From: Chryseobacterium sp.
GTDB lineage: Bacteria > Bacteroidota > Bacteroidia > Flavobacteriales > Weeksellaceae
Direction: 5' to 3'
NCBI GenBank assembly: GCA_017989575.1
Contig: JAGNPP010000043.1
Coordinates: 1 to 12,928, forward strand
DNA: 12,928 nucleotides
Shown here: piece by piece, positions 1 through 7,149 of the stretch
Position numbering within the stretch: position 1 is the stretch's first letter
Layout: the number at the start of each line of letters is the position of its first letter
The notes under the pieces: model-generated
Database searches by the model: none
Seen by the model: the letters and a program-made list of their open reading frames with translations, nothing else
What the model was told of the DNA's origin: nothing
Position numbers and translations under genes: made by a program

Positions 1-39
1 GGGTTAAAGCCCGACGCAATTGATAATAAAATAAAAAAA

Positions 40-555
40 ATGGATAAGATAAAAGACACGAGAAGTTTTATGAGAATCTTTCACCGTTATCTCGGCTATT
101 TGATGGCGGGAATAATGGCGGTTTATTCCATCAGTGGTGTGATTCTCGTTTATCGTGACACCGATTTTTTGAAAAAAGAAAACCATTACGAAAAAGTGTT
201 TGATAAAAATCTGACCGAAAAACAATTAGGCGACGAAACCAAAATCAAGAATTTTGAGATCACAAAAACAGAAAACGGAATCGCCTATTTCAAAGAAGGA
301 ACTTATAATTCTCTAACCGGAAAAGCAGATTATAAGAAGAAAGAATTACCATTTGTTTGGGACAAAATGACGAAACTTCACAAAGCAAAATCCGCGCAGG
401 CTCTTTCTCCGCTCAATACATTTTTTGGAGTTTGTCTTCTTTTCTTCGTTATATCCAGTTTTTGGATGTTTCCGCCAAAGTCCAAAGTTTTCCGAAGAGG
501 AATGATTTTCGCAGCCATCGGATTTGTATTGGCATTGCTTTTAACCTTTATATAA
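40..555 (+). CDS. PepSY-associated transmembrane helix protein (small)
   Basis: A 171-residue inner-membrane protein. Three hydrophobic helices are visible: about residues 18-38, 127-145 and 153-171, with a lysine-rich soluble loop of roughly 85 residues between the first two. The start 'FMRIFHRYLGYL' (10-21) resembles the first helix of PepSY-TM proteins, which begins with a His-Arg-x-x-Gly motif; a second His lies in 'KLHKAK' (about 112-117). In this family such proteins are often linked to iron or heme uptake and sit beside TonB-dependent receptors; that role here is inference, and the PepSY domain proper is reduced or diverged. The ATG at 40 follows an A-rich leader and gives a natural N-terminus. 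The frame is also open from base 1 to this ATG, so a start outside the window cannot be excluded. The next gene follows after one base, so they are probably co-transcribed. Confidence 0.75.
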   Translation: MDKIKDTRSFMRIFHRYLGYLMAGIMAVYSISGVILVYRDTDFLKKENHYEKVFDKNLTEKQLGDETKIKNFEITKTENGIAYFKEGTYNSLTGKADYKKKELPFVWDKMTKLHKAKSAQALSPLNTFFGVCLLFFVISSFWMFPPKSKVFRRGMIFAAIGFVLALLLTFI

Positions 556-556
556 A

Positions 557-919
557 ATGAAATTTAACTCATTAAGACCTATTCTCTGGACTGACCAATT
601 TGAAGAAACAATAGAATTCTACACAGAAACACTTGGTTTTGAACTCGGCGAAAAGAATGATGACTGGGGCTGGGCAACCGTTTTCCGAGACAATGTGGAG
701 CTGATGTTTGCAAAACCAAACCATCATTCGGTTTTCATCAAACCTAATTTTACAGGAAGTTTTTACATCAATGTTCAAAACGTGGATGATATCTGGAAAA
801 GTCTAAAATCTGCAACTCAGATTTGCTACGAGTTGGAAACTTTTGAATGGGGAATGCGCGAATTTGCTATCTACGACAATAATGGTTTTATCCTACAATT
901 TGGTCAGGAAATCAAGTAA
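557..919 (+). CDS. VOC superfamily (glyoxalase/bleomycin resistance-like) protein
   Basis: A 120-residue cytoplasmic protein with the size and pattern of a single VOC protein built of two beta-alpha-beta-beta-beta modules. Module 1 has 'RPILWTDQFEETIEFYTETL' (7-26), the usual strand followed by the helix ending in F-Y-x-x-x-L-G-F. Module 2 ends with 'MREFAIYDNNGFILQFGQ' (100-117), the typical final hairpin where D-x-x-G precedes the last strand. The first strand has no His at the usual metal-ligand place and the last ends in Gln, so a metal-independent binding protein (as in bleomycin-sequestering relatives) is at least as likely as an enzyme; the substrate cannot be told. The start one base after the preceding stop implies translational coupling. 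It converges on the FAD oxidoreductase gene with only three bases between stop codons. Confidence 0.82.
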   Translation: MKFNSLRPILWTDQFEETIEFYTETLGFELGEKNDDWGWATVFRDNVELMFAKPNHHSVFIKPNFTGSFYINVQNVDDIWKSLKSATQICYELETFEWGMREFAIYDNNGFILQFGQEIK

Positions 920-922
920 AAA

Positions 923-1954
923 TTAATAAAACCTTTTCACATCTATCTCCGGATCCAGTTCGGTTTTGTGTTGTAGATAATCGCACATGACATTGGAAAA
1001 ATAACTTCCATTGAGGACACCTCTCGCCCCAAGGCCATTAAAAATTTTTAAGTTTTCATATTCCGAATGCGTTCCCAAAATCGGTCTTCTGTCATCTACC
1101 GTTGCACGAAATGCGGTTTTGACTTTGACGATTTCATATTGATTTTTATAAAACGCTTTTAGTCCACTTTCTAATTCCTCTACAAATTCCGGGTCAATCT
1201 CTTCCGAATTATCTAACCGTCCGTAAGTTCCGCCATAATAAAAACGATTCTTCGAAAGCGAAAAAAGGAAATGTTTTTTCTTGATGATAAATGGATCTAT
1301 CTCTTGGTTGATTTCCACTTCCAAACAATGTCCTTTGTTCGGCACAACGGGAAGAGTATTGAAAAATGGATTGTCATTTACGTGAATTCCTTCACAGAAG
1401 ATAATATTCTTAAAAGTGAAATTTTTATAGACCGAGTTTCTTATATCGATGGAATCATAATCGAAATTATCATTAATGATACTGCCATGGCTTTCAAAAA
1501 ACGTTCTCATATCCTTAAAAAAACCTTCAACATCTACCCGGCAAGACCCATTTACAATTCCTGAATCTAATGGATTGTCGACGCTCTTTAAATTAATGAA
1601 ATCATGACTTAAAAAATATTTTAAATCGTCTTTATTAGAGTTTTTGAGCCATTGAACTTTCTCAGCTTCGTCATGAAATATTCTGGCGACGGGCTCTTTT
1701 ATCAAATAATTTTTGCTTGTGTAATCTTCAATTTCCGAAAAAATAGTTTCTAAGTAATGCATCTGAACTTTGGACTTCCAGAATGTACTGAATCGCTTTA
1801 GAATAACCGGATTGCAAACGCCTGCTGAGATGTGCGAACCGGACGTCTTATTCCCATTGAAAATGACAAAAGAAGCATTGTTCTTCTTCAACTGATGGGC
1901 AAGAAAAAAGCCTGCAAATCCACCTCCGACAATGATATAATCAATTTGATTCAT
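923..1954 (-). CDS. DAO-family FAD-dependent oxidoreductase
   Basis: A 343-residue flavoprotein of the D-amino-acid oxidase/glycine oxidase type. The N-terminus has a strand followed by the dinucleotide-binding turn 'VGGGFAG' (9-15) and a helix, the Rossmann motif for the FAD ADP part. 'SAGVCNPVI' (43-51) matches the segment after the second strand in DAO and MnmC-C-like proteins. Near the C-terminus 'DDRRPILGT' and 'FNGLGARGVLNG' form the usual closing FAD contact. There is no signal peptide, so it is cytoplasmic. The amine or amino-acid substrate cannot be predicted; a tRNA-modifying MnmC role is unlikely because no methyltransferase half is present. It lies downstream of gldN on the same strand but behind a strong terminator whose hairpin ends 7 bases before the ATG, so its expression needs read-through or a promoter inside gldN. 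Confidence 0.85.
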   Translation of the reverse strand: MNQIDYIIVGGGFAGFFLAHQLKKNNASFVIFNGNKTSGSHISAGVCNPVILKRFSTFWKSKVQMHYLETIFSEIEDYTSKNYLIKEPVARIFHDEAEKVQWLKNSNKDDLKYFLSHDFINLKSVDNPLDSGIVNGSCRVDVEGFFKDMRTFFESHGSIINDNFDYDSIDIRNSVYKNFTFKNIIFCEGIHVNDNPFFNTLPVVPNKGHCLEVEINQEIDPFIIKKKHFLFSLSKNRFYYGGTYGRLDNSEEIDPEFVEELESGLKAFYKNQYEIVKVKTAFRATVDDRRPILGTHSEYENLKIFNGLGARGVLNGSYFSNVMCDYLQHKTELDPEIDVKRFY

Positions 1955-1961
1955 AAAAATA

Positions 1962-1991
1962 AAAAACCTGAGTAAAGATACTCAGGTTTTT
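1962..1991 (-). terminator. Intrinsic terminator after gldN
   Basis: A perfect 13-bp inverted repeat (1962-1974 with 1979-1991) around a 4-base loop. Read on the minus strand, the CCTGAGTA core is flanked by A5 and T5-T6, followed by a further T-rich stretch. This is a textbook intrinsic terminator at the end of the gld cluster. The flanking A and T runs are symmetric, so it may also act on plus-strand transcripts, but no plus-strand gene enters it. It ends 7 bases before the start codon of the next minus-strand gene. Confidence 0.9.
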
Positions 1992-2012
1992 CTATTTGGA
2001 ATATGAGAAATA

Positions 2013-3233
2013 TTAGTAATTCCACATATCGTTTTCCATTTGAAGAATCTGTGCTTTGATTCTGTCACTTTCTTCCAATTGTCCGTCTGTATCAGCTGGG
2101 ATATATTCATCAATGATCCCACTTCCACCTCTTCCTAAACCATTATCTGCTTTGTAGATAACTGCTGAGAATCTTCTTGCATTAAGAACATCATCAAAGG
2201 TGATATCAGAAGTAGAGTTTTTAGCATTGAAAATATAATTGCTTGAAAGAACTTGTCTTGCATCTGGATAGTAAATCCAGAAAAGATCAATCAAATCAGC
2301 TCCAATATCCTGCATTGCTGAAGGATCTACAGGAGCACCAGAATCTTGCATTTGTTGCATTCTTTCTTTCTTAAGAATGGCTGAATTTGGATCTTCTCCC
2401 ATGGCTGCAATTCCAAGCAATCTGTATCTCAACTGTGTATCTCTTTTGTCGATATACCACATTCCCATAAGCTTAAGAGCTTTAACTTTTTCAGTGGTTG
2501 TTTCAGCAAAACCAACATTGGCCTCAATATCAGACTTTTTGACTTTATACCAAGATCCGTCCAGATTTACAAGCATAGTGCCTGGCTCAATTGTAGGAGC
2601 TTTGGCTGCTTTTTTTACAGTCTTCTTTTTCTTACCTTTTCCAGTAGTTACAGTTTCTTCAGTAGAAGCAGGTTGAGCCGATCCATTAAATTCCAAAACA
2701 TCAGACAATCTGGTTGAATATTTCATAAACAAGCCAGTTATCTGTTTATTATCCGTTCCTTTTAAAGACGTAAAATATTTTAAAATTCTCTGAGCTTCTG
2801 CATCTTCTATCTTACCTTCGTTTAATTTTTCAGTAAAGTAATCATCAACCATTGGAACCGATGTAGCAGCAGCAATACCTTCTGGGGTAAGTCTGGTAGT
2901 AAAACTATCATCAGAATAAACTTCTTTTACTTTACCAGAATTAACAGATTCCAATAAAATTTGATAAAGAGATTTATTTTGTGTTACTAGACCATCGCTG
3001 TTATGATAAAAAGGTTGATTAATTTTATCATTCATATCAATTATTTCCCACACCACCATACTTCTTAAAATGTCTTTATCTTCGATAAATCCATACTTAA
3101 GAGGTGTAATACTATCTTTCTTGATCTCACGATCCTCTCTAAATGTCTGTGGTGAATTAGCATTAAGAATGCTACTCTGACCAAAAGCCATTGCAGAAGA
3201 AAGACAAATTAAACTATATAAAATCTTTTTCAT
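2013..3233 (-). CDS. gldN: Type IX secretion/gliding protein GldN (PorN family)
   Basis: A 406-residue periplasmic protein. GldN/PorN binds the lipoprotein GldK (PorK) in the ring-shaped complex under the outer membrane and links it to the periplasmic part of GldM. A signal peptide is visible at residues 1-19 (positive start, hydrophobic core, end 'AFGQ'). Family-type segments include 'MVVWEIIDMNDKINQPFY' (59-76), 'MWYIDKRDTQLRYRLLGIAA' (258-277) and 'DLFWIYYPDARQVL' (316-329). The protein is longer than the roughly 300-360 residues I remember for relatives; much of the excess is a low-complexity Thr/Lys/Ala linker at about 184-214 with 'GKGKKKKTVKKAAKA'. It is last in the cluster, 52 bases after gldM, and is followed by a strong terminator. 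The identity is supported by both sequence and gene order. Confidence 0.93.
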   Translation of the reverse strand: MKKILYSLICLSSAMAFGQSSILNANSPQTFREDREIKKDSITPLKYGFIEDKDILRSMVVWEIIDMNDKINQPFYHNSDGLVTQNKSLYQILLESVNSGKVKEVYSDDSFTTRLTPEGIAAATSVPMVDDYFTEKLNEGKIEDAEAQRILKYFTSLKGTDNKQITGLFMKYSTRLSDVLEFNGSAQPASTEETVTTGKGKKKKTVKKAAKAPTIEPGTMLVNLDGSWYKVKKSDIEANVGFAETTTEKVKALKLMGMWYIDKRDTQLRYRLLGIAAMGEDPNSAILKKERMQQMQDSGAPVDPSAMQDIGADLIDLFWIYYPDARQVLSSNYIFNAKNSTSDITFDDVLNARRFSAVIYKADNGLGRGGSGIIDEYIPADTDGQLEESDRIKAQILQMENDMWNY

Positions 3234-3285
3234 AATAAATATTGAAATATAAAATCAATAACTTGATAATAACTTTTTTAATAAA

Positions 3286-4854
3286 TTAAAGTACGCTGAT
3301 AACTACTCCACCAATATTAGGAAGTACAACTCCACTTAATCCTTGTGCTGTCGCTTGAACATCGAAAATCGCAATATTGTCGCCAGATCTTAATCCCTTA
3401 GTTAAAGATTCCACTGGTGCCAATGAATTACCGTTAACCGACATAACTGCTTTTCCTGGTACTTTGACTTTGAAACTTACAACACTGAAGCTAACTGGGA
3501 AATCAAAATCCTTAAGTGTTGCTGTCAAAGTTTGTTTCGAAATCATATTCGCAGGCATAATGTCATAACTCTTACCTCTGATTTCACCTCTTGGTGGCGG
3601 AATACTTTTAACTCTAAATTTGAAAGGCTGAGAAATAGTTTTTCCACTTGGAGATTTACCCGCAATTGTAAGTGTTACTTCATTTGCTCCACTTGGAGTT
3701 ACATTCCATTTTCCTTTTCCTCCACTTACAGATGCACCTGCAGCAGACAATGTAGTCGCTTCAAGATTAGCACCTAAAATAGAACCAGAAACTGGGTTGG
3801 ATAAGCCTCTGTACAAAACATTCATTTTATCCGCTGCCAAAATTGCTCCACTTTGCTCTTTCAAAGCTTCTGCACCAGAAACTACATTAAGTGTGTGTGC
3901 ATAAGGAAGAGAATGAACTTTTCCATTTTTATCTGTGAATGATATCGTTCCTTTTAATTCTTGAGCTCCAACTGCGCCTGTTCCTGGTGTGATTATACCT
4001 TGACCATTAACAACTTTTGCACCAGTAATTGCTAAACCTGGAACCGAACTTGCGAAAGTTCCGATCGCCACTTTAATCTGAGCTGGCTCACCTTTCATTA
4101 CAGAACTAGGTCCAGAAACCAAAGCTTCGTAAGCATCAAACTTGATATCTGCATCTACTTTTTCTTGTAGCATAGATGTCAATGCATCTGACTGCAAGTT
4201 TCTAGCTTCTGATTGAAGAATCTCCAAGTTAGAAAGTGCAGCAACTAACGGCTGATTGTAAAACTTATACTGAATCCATCCTTGAGTATTTCTGTTGTCA
4301 CCTTTAGGAAAATCAACAATCAAAGTTTTTTGAGCTCTATCAGCAACAGCTTTAAGTTGTTGACTTGCTCCAAAAGTTGAAACAATGAAATTTCTTAAAT
4401 CATCAACTTTAGTTTTAAGATCCTGAGAAGTTTTAGATGGTGTTTTTTCGTCTCCATCTTTGAAAAAATTCTGAGTGGCTGGTTCTGTATTATTAAGCGC
4501 AGTAATACTTTCTTCAATAGGAAGAGTAGCATCATATTCTGCTTCAGTACTCATCTTATTTTTGATACCCTCAATAAACCCTACTAAATCGTTGGTTTTT
4601 GCTTCTAAAGTTTTGTACTGGTCTAACATAGGACCGTAACTCTCTGGAGAAGATACTGCTTTCGCTTGTAACGTTTTCTTAAAGATATTATCATTTTTAT
4701 CTTCTACCGTTAATCTTGTATCAGTTAACGACTGATTTGTATCTTTATATGATCTGATGATTTGCTGATCGATTGTCATTGCTAGCATCGCAATGAAAAC
4801 CAAGTACATCAGGTTAATCATCTTCTGACGTGGTGTCTGTTTGCCTCCTGCCAT
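3286..4854 (-). CDS. gldM: Type IX secretion motor protein GldM (PorM family)
   Basis: A 522-residue inner-membrane protein with one N-terminal transmembrane helix (about 13-30) and a long periplasmic part. 'MAGGKQTPRQKMINLMYLVF' is the family's near-invariant start. With GldL it forms the proton-driven motor; its periplasmic domains reach GldK/GldN at the outer membrane. A helical region (about 35-240) is followed by Gly/Ser/Val-rich beta domains (about 250-522) separated by 'KSIPPPRGEIRGK' (416-428), as known for GldM/PorM. Arg9 is present. At position 31, where I remember Glu in the F. johnsoniae protein, this one has Gln ('MTIDQQIIRS'), with an Asp at 29. The length is close to the family norm (about 510-520). 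It lies 48 bases after gldL. Confidence 0.96.
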   Translation of the reverse strand: MAGGKQTPRQKMINLMYLVFIAMLAMTIDQQIIRSYKDTNQSLTDTRLTVEDKNDNIFKKTLQAKAVSSPESYGPMLDQYKTLEAKTNDLVGFIEGIKNKMSTEAEYDATLPIEESITALNNTEPATQNFFKDGDEKTPSKTSQDLKTKVDDLRNFIVSTFGASQQLKAVADRAQKTLIVDFPKGDNRNTQGWIQYKFYNQPLVAALSNLEILQSEARNLQSDALTSMLQEKVDADIKFDAYEALVSGPSSVMKGEPAQIKVAIGTFASSVPGLAITGAKVVNGQGIITPGTGAVGAQELKGTISFTDKNGKVHSLPYAHTLNVVSGAEALKEQSGAILAADKMNVLYRGLSNPVSGSILGANLEATTLSAAGASVSGGKGKWNVTPSGANEVTLTIAGKSPSGKTISQPFKFRVKSIPPPRGEIRGKSYDIMPANMISKQTLTATLKDFDFPVSFSVVSFKVKVPGKAVMSVNGNSLAPVESLTKGLRSGDNIAIFDVQATAQGLSGVVLPNIGGVVISVL

Positions 4855-4902
4855 TTTAATAAATTAAATTAATTGTTAAACAAAAATTAAAATGATAGTG
4901 AA

Positions 4903-5580
4903 TTAAGACTTCATTGCGCTAAGCATGCCACCGTAAACTCTATTAAGATTATTTAGATTACCTGTAAGTCCTTGTAATTCTTCGTTGAATTTTTCAGAAT
5001 GTGCTGCAGATTTTTGAATATCTTCAACATATTTTTTACTGAATTCTGATTGCTTTTGTCCTTGCTCCAATTGAAGTGCATACAAAGCATTCATACTTTC
5101 CAAATGAGAAGCAGCCATATTAAGTTGCTCGTTATATTTGTGAGTAGAAGCAGAAACATCAACAGTTTGGTTGATTTGATCTACTGAAGAAGAGAATTTA
5201 TCAATTCCTCCTCTAAGTCTTTCGAACAATGAAACATCCAATTTAGCATCTGCCAACATTTTATCAAGTTTGTCGGACAAAGATACTTCTAGTTCTTTAT
5301 TTTCAACTTTAGCTACAGCTTTTCTTGGTTGTCTCTCAGCAGTTTCGTCTAATAATTCTGGGTAAACATTTTCCCAAGCATAGCTTTCTTCAGATTTTGG
5401 TGGATCGAATGCGAAGAATAAGAAGATAAGTGCCTCTGTAATCAAACCTGCTGCAAGCGCTACGTTACCTGTAATAGGACCAAGGCTCCAGTGTGTCATT
5501 TTGAATAGAGCTCCAAGGATTACGATAGCTGCACCAAACGAATAGACAAAATTCGTGATAGAATCTTTAGTTTTAAACAT
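4903..5580 (-). CDS. gldL: Type IX secretion motor protein GldL (PorL family)
   Basis: A 225-residue inner-membrane protein, close to the usual family length. Two transmembrane helices are visible (about 10-27 and 39-59), followed by a cytoplasmic, mostly helical tail rich in Gln, Lys and Glu (about 95-215), probably coiled-coil. GldL forms the membrane ring through which protons pass to turn GldM. Polar intramembrane residues described for the family are at the expected positions: Tyr13, Lys27, His30 and Glu49; the acidic residue at 59 is Asp here. The motif 'WENVYPELLDE' (69-79) after helix 2 is typical. It is 38 bases downstream of gldK; that spacer is full of TAACTA-type repeats with stop codons and ends in an A-rich stretch before the ATG. 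Confidence 0.96.
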   Translation of the reverse strand: MFKTKDSITNFVYSFGAAIVILGALFKMTHWSLGPITGNVALAAGLITEALIFLFFAFDPPKSEESYAWENVYPELLDETAERQPRKAVAKVENKELEVSLSDKLDKMLADAKLDVSLFERLRGGIDKFSSSVDQINQTVDVSASTHKYNEQLNMAASHLESMNALYALQLEQGQKQSEFSKKYVEDIQKSAAHSEKFNEELQGLTGNLNNLNRVYGGMLSAMKS

Positions 5581-5618
5581 TTTTTTTAGTTTTTAGTTAG
5601 TTAGTAATAGTTAGTTAA
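5581..5618 (-). repeat. TAACTA-type short repeats in gldK-gldL spacer
   Basis: The spacer is built from tetranucleotide-like units: on the plus strand TTAGTTAG, TTAGT and TTAGTTAA copies, read on the minus strand as ACTAACTA units. Stops occur in more than one frame, so gldK read-through cannot run into gldL. The minus-strand end is A-rich just before the gldL ATG, the usual type of leader for good translation in this phylum. No stable hairpin is visible. Confidence 0.5.
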
Positions 5619-7043
5619 TTATTTAGTTGTTCTTTTAAATTTTCCTGCTCCGGAAGGAATATCCTGGATGGTTCTGAAACCAATGAAACTTCTTGCAGAA
5701 TCTTTTCTTTCCCAGTCTCTGTAACCAGTCATTAGTAAATATCCTACGTCTTTCCAAGACCCACCTCTTACGGTTTTCTTCGCTTCTCTGTAAGCCTGAT
5801 TTGACAAATAAGGATTCAATGTTGAAGAGAATTCGTAAGTAGAATTGCTGTATGGTGACTCTGTCCATTCTGCAACGTTTCCAGCCATGTCATACAATCC
5901 GTAACCGTTTTTAGGGAATTTTCTTACAGGCGCTGTGTAAGTATAATTTCCTTTTTTCTCATCCTCTATGTAAGAACCTCTTTTTGGTTTGAAGTTAGCA
6001 AGGTAGCATCCTCTTGAGTCTTGCAAGTTAGGACCTCCCCAAGGATAAGAAGCATTTTCAATTCCTCCTTTTGCAGCATATTCCCATTCTGCTTCTGTTG
6101 GAAGACGGAATCTCATTGCTTTTTGTTTCTTCTTTTTAAGACTATTGTTGTGATCGGTTTTCAATTTAGTTTTGAAATCACAGAACGCTCTTGCCTGATC
6201 CCAAGTAACACCTACTACAGGATATTCCTTATAAGCATTATGCCAGAAATACTGATCGAACAATGGCTCGTTGTAAGCATAATTAAAATCTCTGATCCAA
6301 ACGGTTGTATCCGGATAAACTGCAATACTTTCTTTTTTCAGATAGTTTGCACTTCTGTCTTTATCTTTAACAGCAGAAAGAACATCTTCCCATTGGTAAT
6401 TGTATTTAATTTTAGACCAATCGATAATTCTCTCGTTGTTGATTCTCTTTTCAGCAGGCAAATACATAGACTCTAAGATCTCTGCGTATTTCTCATCTGG
6501 ATAAGCTGATGTATTATATTGCAATGGCACTTTCCAATCCAATTTTTTAGATTCGTTGTAACCATCTCTACCACCTTGAGACTCCATGAATTTTTGATAA
6601 GCATTAGCTTCTTCATCTCCAGTTTTCTTACCAGCATAAGCATAATCGCCGATAGATCCTCCATCACCGCCTTCTTCTCCACCGCCTTCACCAGCAGCTT
6701 CTGCCAGCAAACCTCTTGCGATAGAATCTCTCACAGCATTAATGAATACGCGGTATTCTGCATTGGTAATTTCTGTTTCATCCATAAAAAAGGAATTCAC
6801 GGTAACCGTTTTTGGCATCGCTTTTTCTGGAGTAGCGGCAAAATCTTGGTCCGCCATACCCATTACGAAAGATCCACCGGGAATAGAAACCATCCCATAA
6901 GGTCTTTCTGCAATAAATGATTTGGCCGACCCTCTCGGAACAAGTTCTCCCTTCATACCGGGCTTACCAGCACTTCCCTTGCTCCCTTTGGAACAAGAAA
7001 CAATAACCGACGTTGATAATAATATTAGTAATATCCTTTTCAT
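5619..7043 (-). CDS. gldK: Type IX secretion lipoprotein GldK (PorK family)
   Basis: A 474-residue outer-membrane lipoprotein that forms the periplasmic ring of the type IX system with GldN. The signal peptide ends in the lipobox 'IVSC' with Cys17. The rest has the formylglycine-generating-enzyme (sulfatase-modifying factor) fold: 'SIPGGSFVMG' (53-62), 'PTEAEWEYAAKGG' (315-327), 'YGLYDMAGNVAEW' (381-393), 'RGGSWKD' (426-432) and 'GFRTIQD' (455-461). The active-site cysteine pair of true formylglycine-generating enzymes, expected between RGGSW and GFR, is absent, which fits a structural role. A Gly/Glu-rich insertion lies at 118-129. It is the first gene of gldKLMN, with a candidate promoter upstream and a 106-base gap from glmS. 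GldJ, a related lipoprotein, is less likely given the gene order with gldL. Confidence 0.94.
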   Translation of the reverse strand: MKRILLILLSTSVIVSCSKGSKGSAGKPGMKGELVPRGSAKSFIAERPYGMVSIPGGSFVMGMADQDFAATPEKAMPKTVTVNSFFMDETEITNAEYRVFINAVRDSIARGLLAEAAGEGGGEEGGDGGSIGDYAYAGKKTGDEEANAYQKFMESQGGRDGYNESKKLDWKVPLQYNTSAYPDEKYAEILESMYLPAEKRINNERIIDWSKIKYNYQWEDVLSAVKDKDRSANYLKKESIAVYPDTTVWIRDFNYAYNEPLFDQYFWHNAYKEYPVVGVTWDQARAFCDFKTKLKTDHNNSLKKKKQKAMRFRLPTEAEWEYAAKGGIENASYPWGGPNLQDSRGCYLANFKPKRGSYIEDEKKGNYTYTAPVRKFPKNGYGLYDMAGNVAEWTESPYSNSTYEFSSTLNPYLSNQAYREAKKTVRGGSWKDVGYLLMTGYRDWERKDSARSFIGFRTIQDIPSGAGKFKRTTK

Positions 7044-7108
7044 CCTATTTTAAAGAAATTAAGCGGTAAATATATATTTTTTTTTATGAATAATTATTAA
7101 TTTTTATT

Positions 7109-7141
7109 CAAAACGTAAATTGTTAAAGAATATTTCACAAA
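7109..7141 (-). promoter_or_regulatory. Candidate promoter for gldKLMN
   Basis: On the minus strand TTTG (7141-7138) is followed after 20 bases by TACGTTTTG (7117-7109). This resembles the Bacteroidota promoter, a -33 TTTG/TTG box and a -7 TAnnTTTG box with about 17-23 bases between, except that the -7 box has one extra base. The predicted transcript would have a leader of about 60 bases before the gldK ATG. The upstream box overlaps the last bases between glmS and the spacer. No terminator separates glmS from gldK, so read-through from glmS is also possible. Confidence 0.4.
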
Positions 7142-7149
7142 CCATGAAA

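Noticed and set aside
1..39. End of an upstream gene at the window edge (stop TAA at 5-7 or TGA at 21-23 in other frames).
   Set aside because: Too few bases to decide which frame is coding, so no partial gene is called.
6021..6476. Long open frame on the plus strand opposite gldK (151 codons).
   Set aside because: It is the antisense shadow of a well-conserved gene; its translation is Phe/Ile/Cys-rich without family features.
5619..7043. GldK as an active formylglycine-generating enzyme.
   Set aside because: The fold motifs are present, but the region between RGGSW and GFR has no cysteines, so the catalytic pair is missing; gene order supports a structural secretion role.
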